Source of the DNA: a bacterium
GTDB lineage: Bacteria; Eisenbacteria; RBG-16-71-46; CAIMUX01
Assembly (NCBI GenBank): GCA_030431975.1
Contig: JAUIHP010000001.1
Location: 267,597 to 331,596, forward strand
Reading direction: 5' to 3'
Length of the DNA stretch: 64,000 nt
The stretch's first letter is position 1; each line of letters begins with the position of its first letter. Below, one piece after another: positions 51,023-59,900 of this stretch. A program made the translations under genes and the position numbers. The notes beneath the pieces are model-generated. The model was not told the origin of the DNA, searched no databases, and saw nothing but the letters and a program-made list of their open reading frames with translations.

Positions 51023-52237
51023 TTAGGGGGCGGCCTTCGCCCCTGTTTTTTTGCCCTCAAAAAACGGAATCGGCGTGACCTCGGCTTCGTCGCCGATCAG
51101 TTTGTTCCACGCGACCTGAACGAAGGTCGTCACCTTCTGTCTCGGGCTCCGGACCGCGCCATTCCAGGTCTTCGCTTTTTCCTCCCAGAAACTCCGCCCC
51201 GTCTCAGCGGCGATCGCAAATGCCAGCGACGCGTGAAGCTCCTGATAGGACGGGCTTGCGCGGCGCTTGCGGGCCCGGTCGTAGCGGGTCCATCCACCCG
51301 ACGTTTCGAAGATCGGAATCTGGGACTCGATCTCATCCAAGCGCTGCAAGGCGATGTCGCGCAGCTCGGGATCGTTCGTCGCGCGGCAGATGTCCCAGAG
51401 GCCGAGCCAGGCGAAGAGCCCGCCGTTGAGGACAGAGTTCGGCGGTGAAGACGGGTATTCCTCGAAGAACCGGTGGCCCGGCTGGCCGGATTGGAGAGAC
51501 CAACGCGGAGTCAGAAGCGGGCGGACGGCGGCGCGGGCGAGGGTTAGATCCTGTGGGCGGCCGAGGCGCGCGGTTCGGGTGAGAAGGGACGCGGCCTGAC
51601 CCTGAACGATCGCGGAGATCCAGGGAGGCTCGAGCCCGTAGGTGTGGGCGGTCCACGGGACGGTCCAGACGGCTGAGGAATCGGGGAGGATCGTCGCGCT
51701 GTCGTGGAGCCATTCGGCTTGGTCGATGAGGGCCTTTCGGCGGGTTGCCACGTCGTTCGTTGGCGTAGGGGCGTCCGTCGGCTCCGTGCCCTTTTCGAGG
51801 TTCGCCAGGACCTGGTCGGATAAAGCGAGCCCGCCTTGCACGACTCCGACCGGGTCGTAGGCCCATTCATCCATGTTGCCGTTCGCGTCGTCGGGTCGAG
51901 CTGGTGCCGGATCCTTCCGCTGAGCGCGGACGGTGCGGAGGACGCCGTTCGTCGTCGCTTCGGCCAGGTCCGCCGGGTCGGCGAAGTCGTCGCTCCAGTC
52001 GATGTAGTAGAAGCCCGGCTCGCGCCCCTCGCTGGAGGCCGGATTCCAGGGGTGCGTGTCGTACTCCCAGCCGTAGCCGTAGAGGGTTCGCAGGAAGAAA
52101 CCCAGGGCCGCCGCGAAGAAGAGGACCGCCAGGACAGACGTCGGCCGTTGGATTGGCCGACCCAGCGCCCGAGTTAGCGGCCGAGTCAGGGCTCGAACTG
52201 GGCCCTGAGTTCTCGGCCTTGTCCTGCCCCCCGTCAC
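51023..52237 (-). CDS. Membrane-anchored D-glucuronyl C5-epimerase-like protein
   Basis: 404 residues from a GTG at 52237 with GAGGGAG ~10 bases upstream. An N-terminal basic tail with RPLTRALGRPIQRP-type repeats leads to one TM helix (SVLAVLFFAAALGFFLRTLYG). The C-terminal domain (~120-395) has the pattern of the C5-epimerase C-terminal domain: YDPVGVVQGGLALSDQVL, IDQAEWLHDSATIL, PWISAIVQGQAASLL, RFFEEYPSSPPNSVLNGGLFAWLGLWD, FETSGGWTRYDRARKRRASPSYQELHASL. Such enzymes invert uronic acids in heparan/heparosan-type glycans. A role in modifying an exopolysaccharide is likely but untested. Confidence 0.82.
   Translation of the reverse strand: MTGGRTRPRTQGPVRALTRPLTRALGRPIQRPTSVLAVLFFAAALGFFLRTLYGYGWEYDTHPWNPASSEGREPGFYYIDWSDDFADPADLAEATTNGVLRTVRAQRKDPAPARPDDANGNMDEWAYDPVGVVQGGLALSDQVLANLEKGTEPTDAPTPTNDVATRRKALIDQAEWLHDSATILPDSSAVWTVPWTAHTYGLEPPWISAIVQGQAASLLTRTARLGRPQDLTLARAAVRPLLTPRWSLQSGQPGHRFFEEYPSSPPNSVLNGGLFAWLGLWDICRATNDPELRDIALQRLDEIESQIPIFETSGGWTRYDRARKRRASPSYQELHASLAFAIAAETGRSFWEEKAKTWNGAVRSPRQKVTTFVQVAWNKLIGDEAEVTPIPFFEGKKTGAKAAP
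51025..51052 (+). terminator. Intrinsic terminator inside the C5-epimerase gene's 3' end
   Basis: AGGGG (51025-51029) pairs with CCCCT (51040-51044), followed by seven T residues (51046-51052). It serves the plus-strand coiled-coil gene and overlaps the minus-strand C5-epimerase stop. Confidence 0.75.
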
Positions 52238-52255
52238 TTTGACAACATCTCCCTC

Positions 52256-53173
52256 GTGCCTGAGTTACCTGACATCACGATCTATCTCGACGCCCTCCAG
52301 TCGCGAATCGTCGGTCGCGCCATCCAGCGAATCCGTGTCGACAGCATCTTCGTCGTGCGGACGTTCGATCCCGCGATCGACGAAGCTGAAGGTCGAATCG
52401 TCGCCGGAGTCGAGCGCCTCGGCAAGAGAGTAGTCCTGCGGCTGGTCGAGACCGAGTCGGACGCGGGTTCTGATGAGGAGGATCTCTTCCTCGTCGTTCA
52501 CCTCATGATCGCCGGTCGGTTTCAGTGGAAAGAGGCCGGGGCCAAGATTCCGAAGAGGCTCGGCCTGGCTGCGTTCGACTTCGACAACGGGACGCTGCTT
52601 CTGACCGAGGCAGGGACCAAGAAGCGCGCCGGGATCTTTTTGGTCCGCGGCCGTCGCAGGCTCAGGTCTCTCGCCCGGGAAGGGATCGAGGTTCTGGAAA
52701 ACGATCTCGACGCGTTCCGCACCGTGCTGCTGCGCGAGAACCACACGGTGAAGCGGTCCCTGACCGATCCGCGATTCTTCAGCGGGATCGGCAATGCCTA
52801 CTCCGATGAGATTCTCCACCACGCGCAGCTCTCGCCGCTCAAGCAAACCCAGAAGATGAGTGACGAAGAGATCGAGCGGCTCTACGAATCGACCTGCACC
52901 GTTCTCAACCTGTGGATCGATCGGCTGCGTGAAGAAACCGGGGACGGCTTTCCCGAGAAGGTCACGGCGTTTCGGAAGGACATGGCTGTTCACGGCAAGT
53001 TCGGCAAGCCCTGCCCGGTTTGCGAGTCGCCGGTGCAGAGGATTCAGTACGCGAGCAATGAGACGAACTACTGCGCTCGTTGCCAGACCGGCGGGAAGAT
53101 TCTCGCGGACCGGTCGCTCTCGCGGCTGCTCAAGGGCGATTGGCCGAAGACGCTCGAGGAGCTGGAGGACTAG
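52256..53173 (+). CDS. Fpg/Nei-like DNA glycosylase
   Basis: 305 residues from a GTG at 52256, encoding MPELPD with the conserved catalytic Pro-Glu at positions 2-3 after processing. The helix-two-turn-helix is in DPRFFSGIGNAYSDEILHHAQLSP and the zinc finger in CPVCESPVQRIQYASNETNYCARCQTGGKILADRSLSRLLK (four cysteines). A conserved Lys is in EAGTKKRAG. These features fit base-excision glycosylase/AP lyases for oxidised purines or pyrimidines. The start is 18 bp from that of the divergent C5-epimerase gene. Confidence 0.93.
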   Translation: MPELPDITIYLDALQSRIVGRAIQRIRVDSIFVVRTFDPAIDEAEGRIVAGVERLGKRVVLRLVETESDAGSDEEDLFLVVHLMIAGRFQWKEAGAKIPKRLGLAAFDFDNGTLLLTEAGTKKRAGIFLVRGRRRLRSLAREGIEVLENDLDAFRTVLLRENHTVKRSLTDPRFFSGIGNAYSDEILHHAQLSPLKQTQKMSDEEIERLYESTCTVLNLWIDRLREETGDGFPEKVTAFRKDMAVHGKFGKPCPVCESPVQRIQYASNETNYCARCQTGGKILADRSLSRLLKGDWPKTLEELED

Positions 53174-53194
53174 AGGGCCAAGAGGGCCACAGGG

Positions 53195-54295
53195 CTAGAG
53201 CGCGTCGAGGGCTTCCTGAAGTGCTCTTCGTTCGGTCGCGTAGAGGCTCCGAAGACGACCACTCGCCAGGCAGGAAAGCGTGGTCTTTCGGATGATCTCG
53301 CGAACGTCCTGACGCGTGATCTTGACCTTGTTGTCGACGAGCAGACTCCCCGCGTTCAGGCAGGCGGCGCGCAGCGTACGCAGCGCAAAGAAGATCGGCC
53401 AAAGGCAGAAGAGGCGGATGCGCGGCGCCGTTCTCGGCAGAAGTAGCGTGAACTCGATGGCTTGATCCAGGTATCCCGCGGCTTCATGAGCCAGCTCTTT
53501 AACGACACGACGACCCGCTTCCAGATCCGCAGTGTTGCCCAGCCGTTGCAGCGTCGTTCCGTGTCGGCGGGCAAGTTCTCTGGGAACGTAGCTCCAGCCT
53601 CGGCGACGATCATCGGCCATGTCCTGGATGATGTTGACGAACTGCAAACCCAGTCCGAACGGGACCGCGAGTTCGCGCAGGCGCTTCTCGTCCTCTTCCT
53701 TTTGGTTGAGACACAGTTGGAAGAGTTCGTGCAGCAGATTGCCGACCGTTCCCGCGACGTAGTAGGCGTAGGAGCGCAGCTCGTCGATGGTCTGCAGGCA
53801 GTAGCGCGGGTTGTCGGTGCCGACCGGATGAAGCTCGCGATCGACGAACTCCGCCATTCCGCGGGCCATCTCTCCGACCCACCGGGAGATGATCTGTCGC
53901 TCTCCCGAATCGCGGCGTCGAAAGCTTCGGAAGACAGCCGGACGTGCGGCCAACAAGCGAGTCGTGGCCGCGTCTTCCAGATCGAGACGTTCCGCTTCGC
54001 CCAGGCTTCGGTGAAGCACGTCCACACCCTCGGAGTTTTCCAGAGACTCCGCGAAACGCTGCAGCGTGCGGGTGCGAAGGGCCGGGTCCTGTCCGGTCGC
54101 GTCCTCGACGGAGTCGGCCAGTCGGCACATCAGATAAGAGACGGTGACCGATTCGCGCAGAGGTTTCGGAAGGACGCGGATGGTCAGGGCAAAGGTCCGG
54201 GAAACCTGGGGCAGCAGCTGCCAGCACACTCCCCAATCCGCTTTGCGCAGGCGGCGCGTCTCCTCGGTGACGACCTGATTCGGAAGGCTCGTCAT
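53195..54295 (-). CDS. Squalene/phytoene synthase family protein
   Basis: 366 residues from the ATG at 54295, overlapping the Maf gene's stop by four bases (ATGA). The first Asp-rich motif is D61-S-V-E-D65 (LMCRLADSVED) and the second is QDMADDRRRGW, preceded by GLGLQFVNII. The C-terminal part has hydrophobic helices (RIRLFCLWPIFFALRTL). It resembles squalene synthase more than CrtB. It joins two farnesyl or geranylgeranyl diphosphates head-to-head. No other hopanoid or carotenoid gene is adjacent, so the product is uncertain. Confidence 0.9.
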   Translation of the reverse strand: MTSLPNQVVTEETRRLRKADWGVCWQLLPQVSRTFALTIRVLPKPLRESVTVSYLMCRLADSVEDATGQDPALRTRTLQRFAESLENSEGVDVLHRSLGEAERLDLEDAATTRLLAARPAVFRSFRRRDSGERQIISRWVGEMARGMAEFVDRELHPVGTDNPRYCLQTIDELRSYAYYVAGTVGNLLHELFQLCLNQKEEDEKRLRELAVPFGLGLQFVNIIQDMADDRRRGWSYVPRELARRHGTTLQRLGNTADLEAGRRVVKELAHEAAGYLDQAIEFTLLLPRTAPRIRLFCLWPIFFALRTLRAACLNAGSLLVDNKVKITRQDVREIIRKTTLSCLASGRLRSLYATERRALQEALDAL

Positions 54296-54924
54296 GAGGA
54301 AGCTCCCGGCCAGGTGTTTGGGTTCAGGACATCGACGCCGAAGTGCGAGAGCAGTCGGGTCACGGAAGTCAGCGGCAAGCCGATGATCGCGGTCGGGTCG
54401 CTCGTTTCCAGTTTCTCGAAGAGGGCCACGCCCAAGGATTCGGAGTAGTAGCTGCCCGCGGAGTCGAGCGGTTCTTCGGTGTCGACGTAGTGACGGATCT
54501 GTGACTCTTGCAGCGAACGCAACGTCGGCGAAGAGGTCACGAGTTCTTCCGCAGTTTCGTTGGAGTCGACGCCGTAGGCCACGACGGCGGTGTGAAGCGC
54601 GTGCGTTCTGCCCGCCAGGAACGACAGCTGCTCGATCGCCTTCTCTTTCGTGCCCGCCTTGGAGAGGACACGGCCCTGGCAATAGCAGACCTGATCGGAG
54701 GCCAGGATCAAAGCCCCCGCATGACTCGCGGCCAGTGACTCCGCCTTGCCGCGAGCATTGGTCAGTGCCAGTGCGCGAGCCTGCTCGTCCGAGACTTCGC
54801 CCGACGCCTTCTGCTCGTCGAAACTCGGGCTCGCCGTGACGAACGGCAGGCCCAATCGAGCCAGCAGCTCGCGTCGATACGGCGAGGTCGAAGCCAGGAC
54901 GATCTCTTTCACACCGGCAACCAT
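54292..54924 (-). CDS. Maf-family nucleoside triphosphate pyrophosphatase (YceF-like)
   Basis: 210 residues from the ATG at 54924. The Maf site is LASTSPYRRELLARLGLPF, followed by FDEQ, ASDQVCYCQGRVLSKAGT, and AGSYYSESLGVALFEKLETSDPTAIIGLPLTSV. The DQVC segment and the SAGSY... pattern fit the YceF subgroup, reported to hydrolyse 7-methyl-GTP. It is cytosolic. Its stop overlaps the squalene/phytoene synthase start, so they are translationally coupled. Confidence 0.92.
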   Translation of the reverse strand: MVAGVKEIVLASTSPYRRELLARLGLPFVTASPSFDEQKASGEVSDEQARALALTNARGKAESLAASHAGALILASDQVCYCQGRVLSKAGTKEKAIEQLSFLAGRTHALHTAVVAYGVDSNETAEELVTSSPTLRSLQESQIRHYVDTEEPLDSAGSYYSESLGVALFEKLETSDPTAIIGLPLTSVTRLLSHFGVDVLNPNTWPGASS

Positions 54925-54996
54925 GCCGAGACGATACCAGGCCCGCTGGGACGCTGCTATCCTATGGAAAAGACGCCCCGCACCAAGGAGGAGCCA

Positions 54997-55605
54997 GTGC
55001 TCGAACGAGAAAAAGCCGCCCTCGTCGTCGTCGACGTCCAGACCCGGCTGTTGCCGTCCATCCATGAGGGCGAAGAGACGCTACGGCAGATCACCCGGGC
55101 CATCCGAGGATTCCAGATCATCGGCGCCCCCGTCCTGGCGACAGAGCAGTACACGAAAGGGCTCGGCACCACGCATCCCGTGTTGCAGGAGGTGCTGACT
55201 ACCGAGCCACCCGAGGACGGGGCCCTGCCCGATTACTCGCAGCCGGTCGAGACGCACGTGCGCGTGCCCGGGTTCGAGGCTCCGGAGAAGATGGCGTTTT
55301 CCTGCGCGGCCGACGAGGGGACGCTGGCTGCGATCGAAGGATTGGACCGGCCGCAGATCGTGTTGGTTGGGATCGAGGCCCATGTTTGTGTGCTGCAGAC
55401 TGCCCTTCATTTGGTACAGCGGGAGTTTGAGACGTTTGTTCTGGCCGATGCGGTGTCGTCGCGGAAGCGGGAGAGCGTGGAGATAGCGCTGCGGAGGATG
55501 GAGCAGGAAGGGGTGAAGCTGGCGACGGTGGAGATGGCGATGTTTGAGTTGCTGCATGTTTCGGGGACGGTGGAGTTTAAGCGGTGGTTGCGGTTTATCA
55601 GATGA
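54997..55605 (+). CDS. Isochorismatase-family hydrolase (YcaC-like)
   Basis: About 202 residues from a GTG at 54997, chosen because AAGGAGGAG ends three bases upstream; an ATG at 54964 would add 11 residues. The catalytic set is D in VVVDVQTRLLPS, Lys in APEKMAFSC, and Cys in GIEAHVCVLQTAL, the cis-peptide motif. It resembles YcaC or nicotinamidase-type cysteine hydrolases more than true isochorismatases. The substrate is unknown. It is the last ordinary gene before the accessory island. Confidence 0.9.
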   Translation: MLEREKAALVVVDVQTRLLPSIHEGEETLRQITRAIRGFQIIGAPVLATEQYTKGLGTTHPVLQEVLTTEPPEDGALPDYSQPVETHVRVPGFEAPEKMAFSCAADEGTLAAIEGLDRPQIVLVGIEAHVCVLQTALHLVQREFETFVLADAVSSRKRESVEIALRRMEQEGVKLATVEMAMFELLHVSGTVEFKRWLRFIR

Positions 55606-55744
55606 GCGGCAGCTCTGATCTGAGGCCAGAGCCACCTTTGCGAGTATGATAGGATGACTGTCCATGTCCCACGAACGATCCGAGCATCGGGCGGGAACCT
55701 TAGGACGACCTCTCTAGCCAACAGATACCCTTAGCGAGTGACCG

Positions 55745-56137
55745 ATGATTCATGAAGACGAGATCGTAAAGGGACTCGTGTTGCATCTTTGCCCTGACAC
55801 CCTTGCGGAGAATGGCGGAACATACACGTGCGGCCCAGACCAAAGAGTGCGCGACGGACACTTCTTCATCTGCATCACGACTGACAGTGGGTCGACCTCT
55901 TGGCTTCCCCTCTATTCGAACGAGGGGGTCGGACGCACGAAAGTCCCTATGAATGATCGGACGGGGCACCCAAAGTGGACGACAGGCACGTTCTACTGGC
56001 ATCAAGATCAAGTATGGCATGCTCCCCACTCCGCAGTCATCGCGGCTGCGGTGGCGGGTAAAGACAAGAGCTCGCGCACGAAGAGGAACATGATCGAGGA
56101 ATCCGCACTCCCTAGAATCGATACTGCAAGCGACTGA
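55745..56137 (+). CDS. Hypothetical protein at the island edge
   Basis: 130 residues. No signal peptide or TM segment. The sequence has two cysteines early (LHLCPD, YTCGPD), a compact beta-rich middle (DGHFFICITTDSGSTSWLPLYS) and several aromatic/His residues (TFYWHQDQVWHAPHSAVIAAAVAGKD). I do not recognise a family. The base composition is less GC-rich than the flanks. It lies 18 bp before the next unknown gene, suggesting an operon. Confidence 0.6.
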   Translation: MIHEDEIVKGLVLHLCPDTLAENGGTYTCGPDQRVRDGHFFICITTDSGSTSWLPLYSNEGVGRTKVPMNDRTGHPKWTTGTFYWHQDQVWHAPHSAVIAAAVAGKDKSSRTKRNMIEESALPRIDTASD

Positions 56138-56154
56138 GAAGTAGAGGCCGAAAC

Positions 56155-56925
56155 GTGAGTCAAAACATCTATGCTGAAGGGTGTCCACAAGGCCGGTTGA
56201 CACAGGGCGACATCCTCGATCCCAAACGCCTAACGAACACGCTGTCCGGACACCAACAGTACTTCTTGGAAAAGGACTACTTCAGAAGATTCCTCGTTGT
56301 GACACAAACATGCGACCTCGTCCCGGGGCGCGCTGCGGGGTTCGTTTTCCTTGCAGTCGTTCGGCATTTGGAACAAGCCCTCGACCACTCCGACTTCCAT
56401 ACAAGGTCAGCAAGATCCAGAACAGAGAAGCTTGTATCTGACCTGATTAACTACAACTACAATAAGCGCGGCTACTTCTTCCTTCCAGCGATGCCCGACG
56501 CAGGTATTGAAAGAGACTCGGTCGTGGATTTACGCGTGATGTTCTCTCTTAGGTACAAGCACTACCCGGAGCTTCTCGAAGCAAGACTAGGTTCTCTTAC
56601 GACGCTATTTGCCGCGAAGCTGGGGAGCATGACCGGCGAGATGTTTTCCAGGGTTGCTGTTGACAGCTGGAACGATGGCGGCTATGCCATTTCAGCAAGG
56701 GAGAAGGTCGATACCGTCATGAAGGAGTGTCAAGACCGCGAACAAACGAAGTTCGATGCGCTGTGTCACAAGCATGGCACAACCTGTGGCAAGTGCGGCG
56801 CGGCGTCGGCCACCACTTATCGCTGGACGGTTGATCCTAGGTCGTTCGAGAACATCCACCTGCTGTTCTGCAACCAATGTGCTGCGGCCTTCGATGACGC
56901 GCTCCCACCGGGAGCTTCCGAGTGA
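56155..56925 (+). CDS. Unknown zinc-ribbon protein with TQTCDL motif
   Basis: 256 residues from a GTG at 56155 with AGAGG upstream. The motif VVTQTCDLVPGRAAG near residue 50 follows RLTQGDIL; similar G-D-I-L and T/S-Q-x-C-D segments occur in uncharacterised proteins near defence genes. The C-terminus has a probable zinc ribbon, CGKCGAAS...LLFCNQCA. The middle (~85-200) is alpha/beta, with RSRTEKLVSDLINYNY. The lower GC content agrees with recent transfer. No function can be assigned. Confidence 0.65.
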   Translation: MSQNIYAEGCPQGRLTQGDILDPKRLTNTLSGHQQYFLEKDYFRRFLVVTQTCDLVPGRAAGFVFLAVVRHLEQALDHSDFHTRSARSRTEKLVSDLINYNYNKRGYFFLPAMPDAGIERDSVVDLRVMFSLRYKHYPELLEARLGSLTTLFAAKLGSMTGEMFSRVAVDSWNDGGYAISAREKVDTVMKECQDREQTKFDALCHKHGTTCGKCGAASATTYRWTVDPRSFENIHLLFCNQCAAAFDDALPPGASE

Positions 56926-56996
56926 TGGGCGCATCGACGAAGATTCGTCTCGACCTCCCGAGCTAAGTCTGCAAACTACCTCGGGGTTGAATATTC

Positions 56997-59900
56997 ATGA
57001 GAGTTCTCCACAACACAGGTACCGATCGGGTCCTCGACTTGATCCGCCCGCTACTGCTGGAGAACTCGGGTCTGGACCTCGTTACCCCGTCATGGTCTCT
57101 GTTCGCGTTCGCCGAGCTCAAGGATGAGTTGGTTGGTCTTCGGGCCCGAATCGTGTTTCCCGCAGACGGAACAGGCCTCGATCTACTGGGTAACGCGGCG
57201 GACCGCGCGGCACGCAACCGCCTGCAGAACCGCTGGCTGGCCGCAGAATGCGCCCGCTGGCTACGCGAGAGGGCAGAGCTTCGATCGGCGAATGGACCCG
57301 TGCCCCAGGGGACAGCGGTCATCCGGGACAGCAACGGGGGGCCGGCGCAGGTTGTGCTCGGCTCGTTCGCATTCAGCACGCAGGGTCTCGGGGTCACACC
57401 AGGCAACCCGCTCAGCCTCATTCAGGCGTCCGAAAGCTCCGAGGAGAGCACCGTTCTGTCCGGGTGGTTCGACTCTCTTTGGTCGACCCTGCCGGAATCC
57501 AGCTCCGAGGCGTCCCCGGTGCTCGACGCCCTGGACGCCATTTCGAGCCAACGGGCTCCACACCAGATCTATGCACTCGTCCTTCAGCACCTATTCGGAT
57601 CCCGTGGTGACGAACTGGACGAGGAGCGCGTGGTCAAGTCAGCCACCGGTATTCGTCGTACCGTCGTCTGGCAAAAGCTCTACAAGTTCCAGCGTGACGG
57701 GGTCGTCGGTGCAATCGACAAGCTGAATCGGTTCGGGGGCTGCATCATCGCGGACAGCGTCGGCCTCGGTAAGACCTTCGAGGCGCTTGCCATCATCAAG
57801 TACCACGAACTCCGCAACGACCGCGTGCTCGTGCTCTGCCCCAAGCGGCTCCGCGACAACTGGACGCTCTACGCGGCGAACGACCGTCGGAACATTCTTG
57901 CAGCCGACCGCTTCAACTACGACGTTCTGAACCACACCGACCTCTCTCGTGACGGTGGTCTTTCCGGCGATATCGACCTTGCCCACGTCAACTGGGGCAA
58001 CTACGACCTCGTGGTCATCGATGAGTCCCACAACTTTCGTAACAAGAAGGCACCCAAACAAGGCACTGAGACTCGCTACGACCGCCTGATGCGCCGCATC
58101 ATACGCGAGGGCGTGAAGACCCGAGTGTTGATGCTGTCGGCCACACCCGTCAACAATCGCCTGGCGGATCTGCGCAATCAGATCGCCTTTGCCACCGAGG
58201 GCGACGACACGGCCCTCGAGGATGCTGGGGTGGCCAGCATTGCGGCCACTACGCGCCTCGCACAGAAGCAGTTCAACCGCTGGCTCGAGGTTCCGGACGA
58301 GAAGCGTACTCCGGGGCGCCTCGTCGAGATGCTCGGTTTCGACTACTTTACCTTGCTCGACACGTTGACCATCGCACGTTCGCGGCGACACATTGAGAAG
58401 TACTACGGCACTGACGAGACGGGGAAGTTTCCGGAACGACTGAGGCCCATCAACATCAAGGCTGACGTCGATAGTTCCGGCGCGTTCCCGGCGGTGCGCG
58501 ACATCAATCAGGAGATCCGCCGTCTTCGGCTCGCCTCGTACGCGCCACTGCGCTACGTTCTTCCGCACCGCCAGGCAGCTTACGACCAGAAGTACAGCAC
58601 GCAGGTGCGTGGCGGCGAGGGCTTCTTCCGCCAGGTGGATCGAGAAGAAAGTCTCATCCACCTAATGCGCGTGAACGTCCTCAAGCGGATGGAAAGCGCC
58701 GTACCTTCCTTCGCATTGACCGTGGAGCGTCAGCTTCGTGACGTCCAGGCGACCATCGAGCGAATCGACGAGCAGCAAGTGGAACTCGAGGAGATCGATA
58801 TCAGCGACGTCGATCTCGACGACCCAGCCTTTGAGAGCTTGCTCGTCGGACGGAAAGTAAAGGTGCTCCTCGGCGATGTCGATCTGGTCCGCTGGAAACA
58901 GGACCTCGTCGAAGACCGCAACCGTCTCGCGACCCTTCTCGCGGCCGCCCGAGCCGTGGGCCCGAACAAGGACGCCAAGCTCGAGGCGCTTCGCACGGTC
59001 ATCTCCGGCAAGTGCAGCTCCCCGATCAACCCCGGGAACTGCAAGGTCATCGTCTTCACGGCCTTCGCCGATACCGCACAGTACCTCTATGACCAGCTTG
59101 CGCCCTGGGCCCAAAGCGAGATAGGCATCGAAACCGCACTCGTCACGGGCAGCGGACGAAACCGCAGCACCCTGCCCCGTCTTCGCAAGGACCTCGCCTC
59201 CATCCTCACGGCCTTCTCGCCTCGCGCGAAGGAGCGCCCCGAAGATCTCGAGTGCGAGGGTGATCTCGATCTCCTGATCGCCACCGACTGCATCTCCGAG
59301 GGCCAGAACCTCCAGGACTGCGACTGGCTCATCAACTACGACATCCACTGGAACCCGGTCCGGATCATTCAGCGCTTCGGTCGTATCGACCGACTCGGCT
59401 CCCCCAACGAGCGCATCCAGCTCGTCAACTTCTGGCCGAACATGGAACTCGAGGAGTATCTCGACCTCGAGCAGCGCGTCAGCGGCCGCATGGTGTTGCT
59501 CGACATCTCCGCCACCGGCGAGGAGAACCTGATCGAGAAGCAGTCGGGCGATCCGATGAACGACCTCGAGTACCGCCGCAAGCAGCTCCTCAAGCTGCAA
59601 GACGCGGTGATCGATCTCGAGGACCTCTCGACGGGGGTCTCGATCGCCGACCTGACCCTCACCGACTTCCGCATCGACCTGGCAGAGTTCCAGCGCGAAC
59701 ACGGCGACGCCCTCGACGCCGTTCCGCTCGGAGCCTGCGGCATCACCACCAGCCGTGACGCCGACATCGAACCCGGTGTCATCTTCTGCCTCCGTGCCGA
59801 GGGCCCCGCTGCGGCACGCGCGGCCGAGCCCGGCTACTCGCTGGCACCGCACTACTTGGTGCATGTGGGAGAAGACGGCACGGTTCTCCTCCCCTACCCG

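Noticed and set aside
55605..55745. Attachment site or integrase at the island's left edge
   Set aside because: No tRNA, direct repeat pair or recombinase gene is visible within the window; the island's right edge is outside.
55905..55930. CCCCTC...GAGGGG hairpin in the first island gene
   Set aside because: It lies inside a coding frame and has no U-tract; the sequence is explained by the codons.
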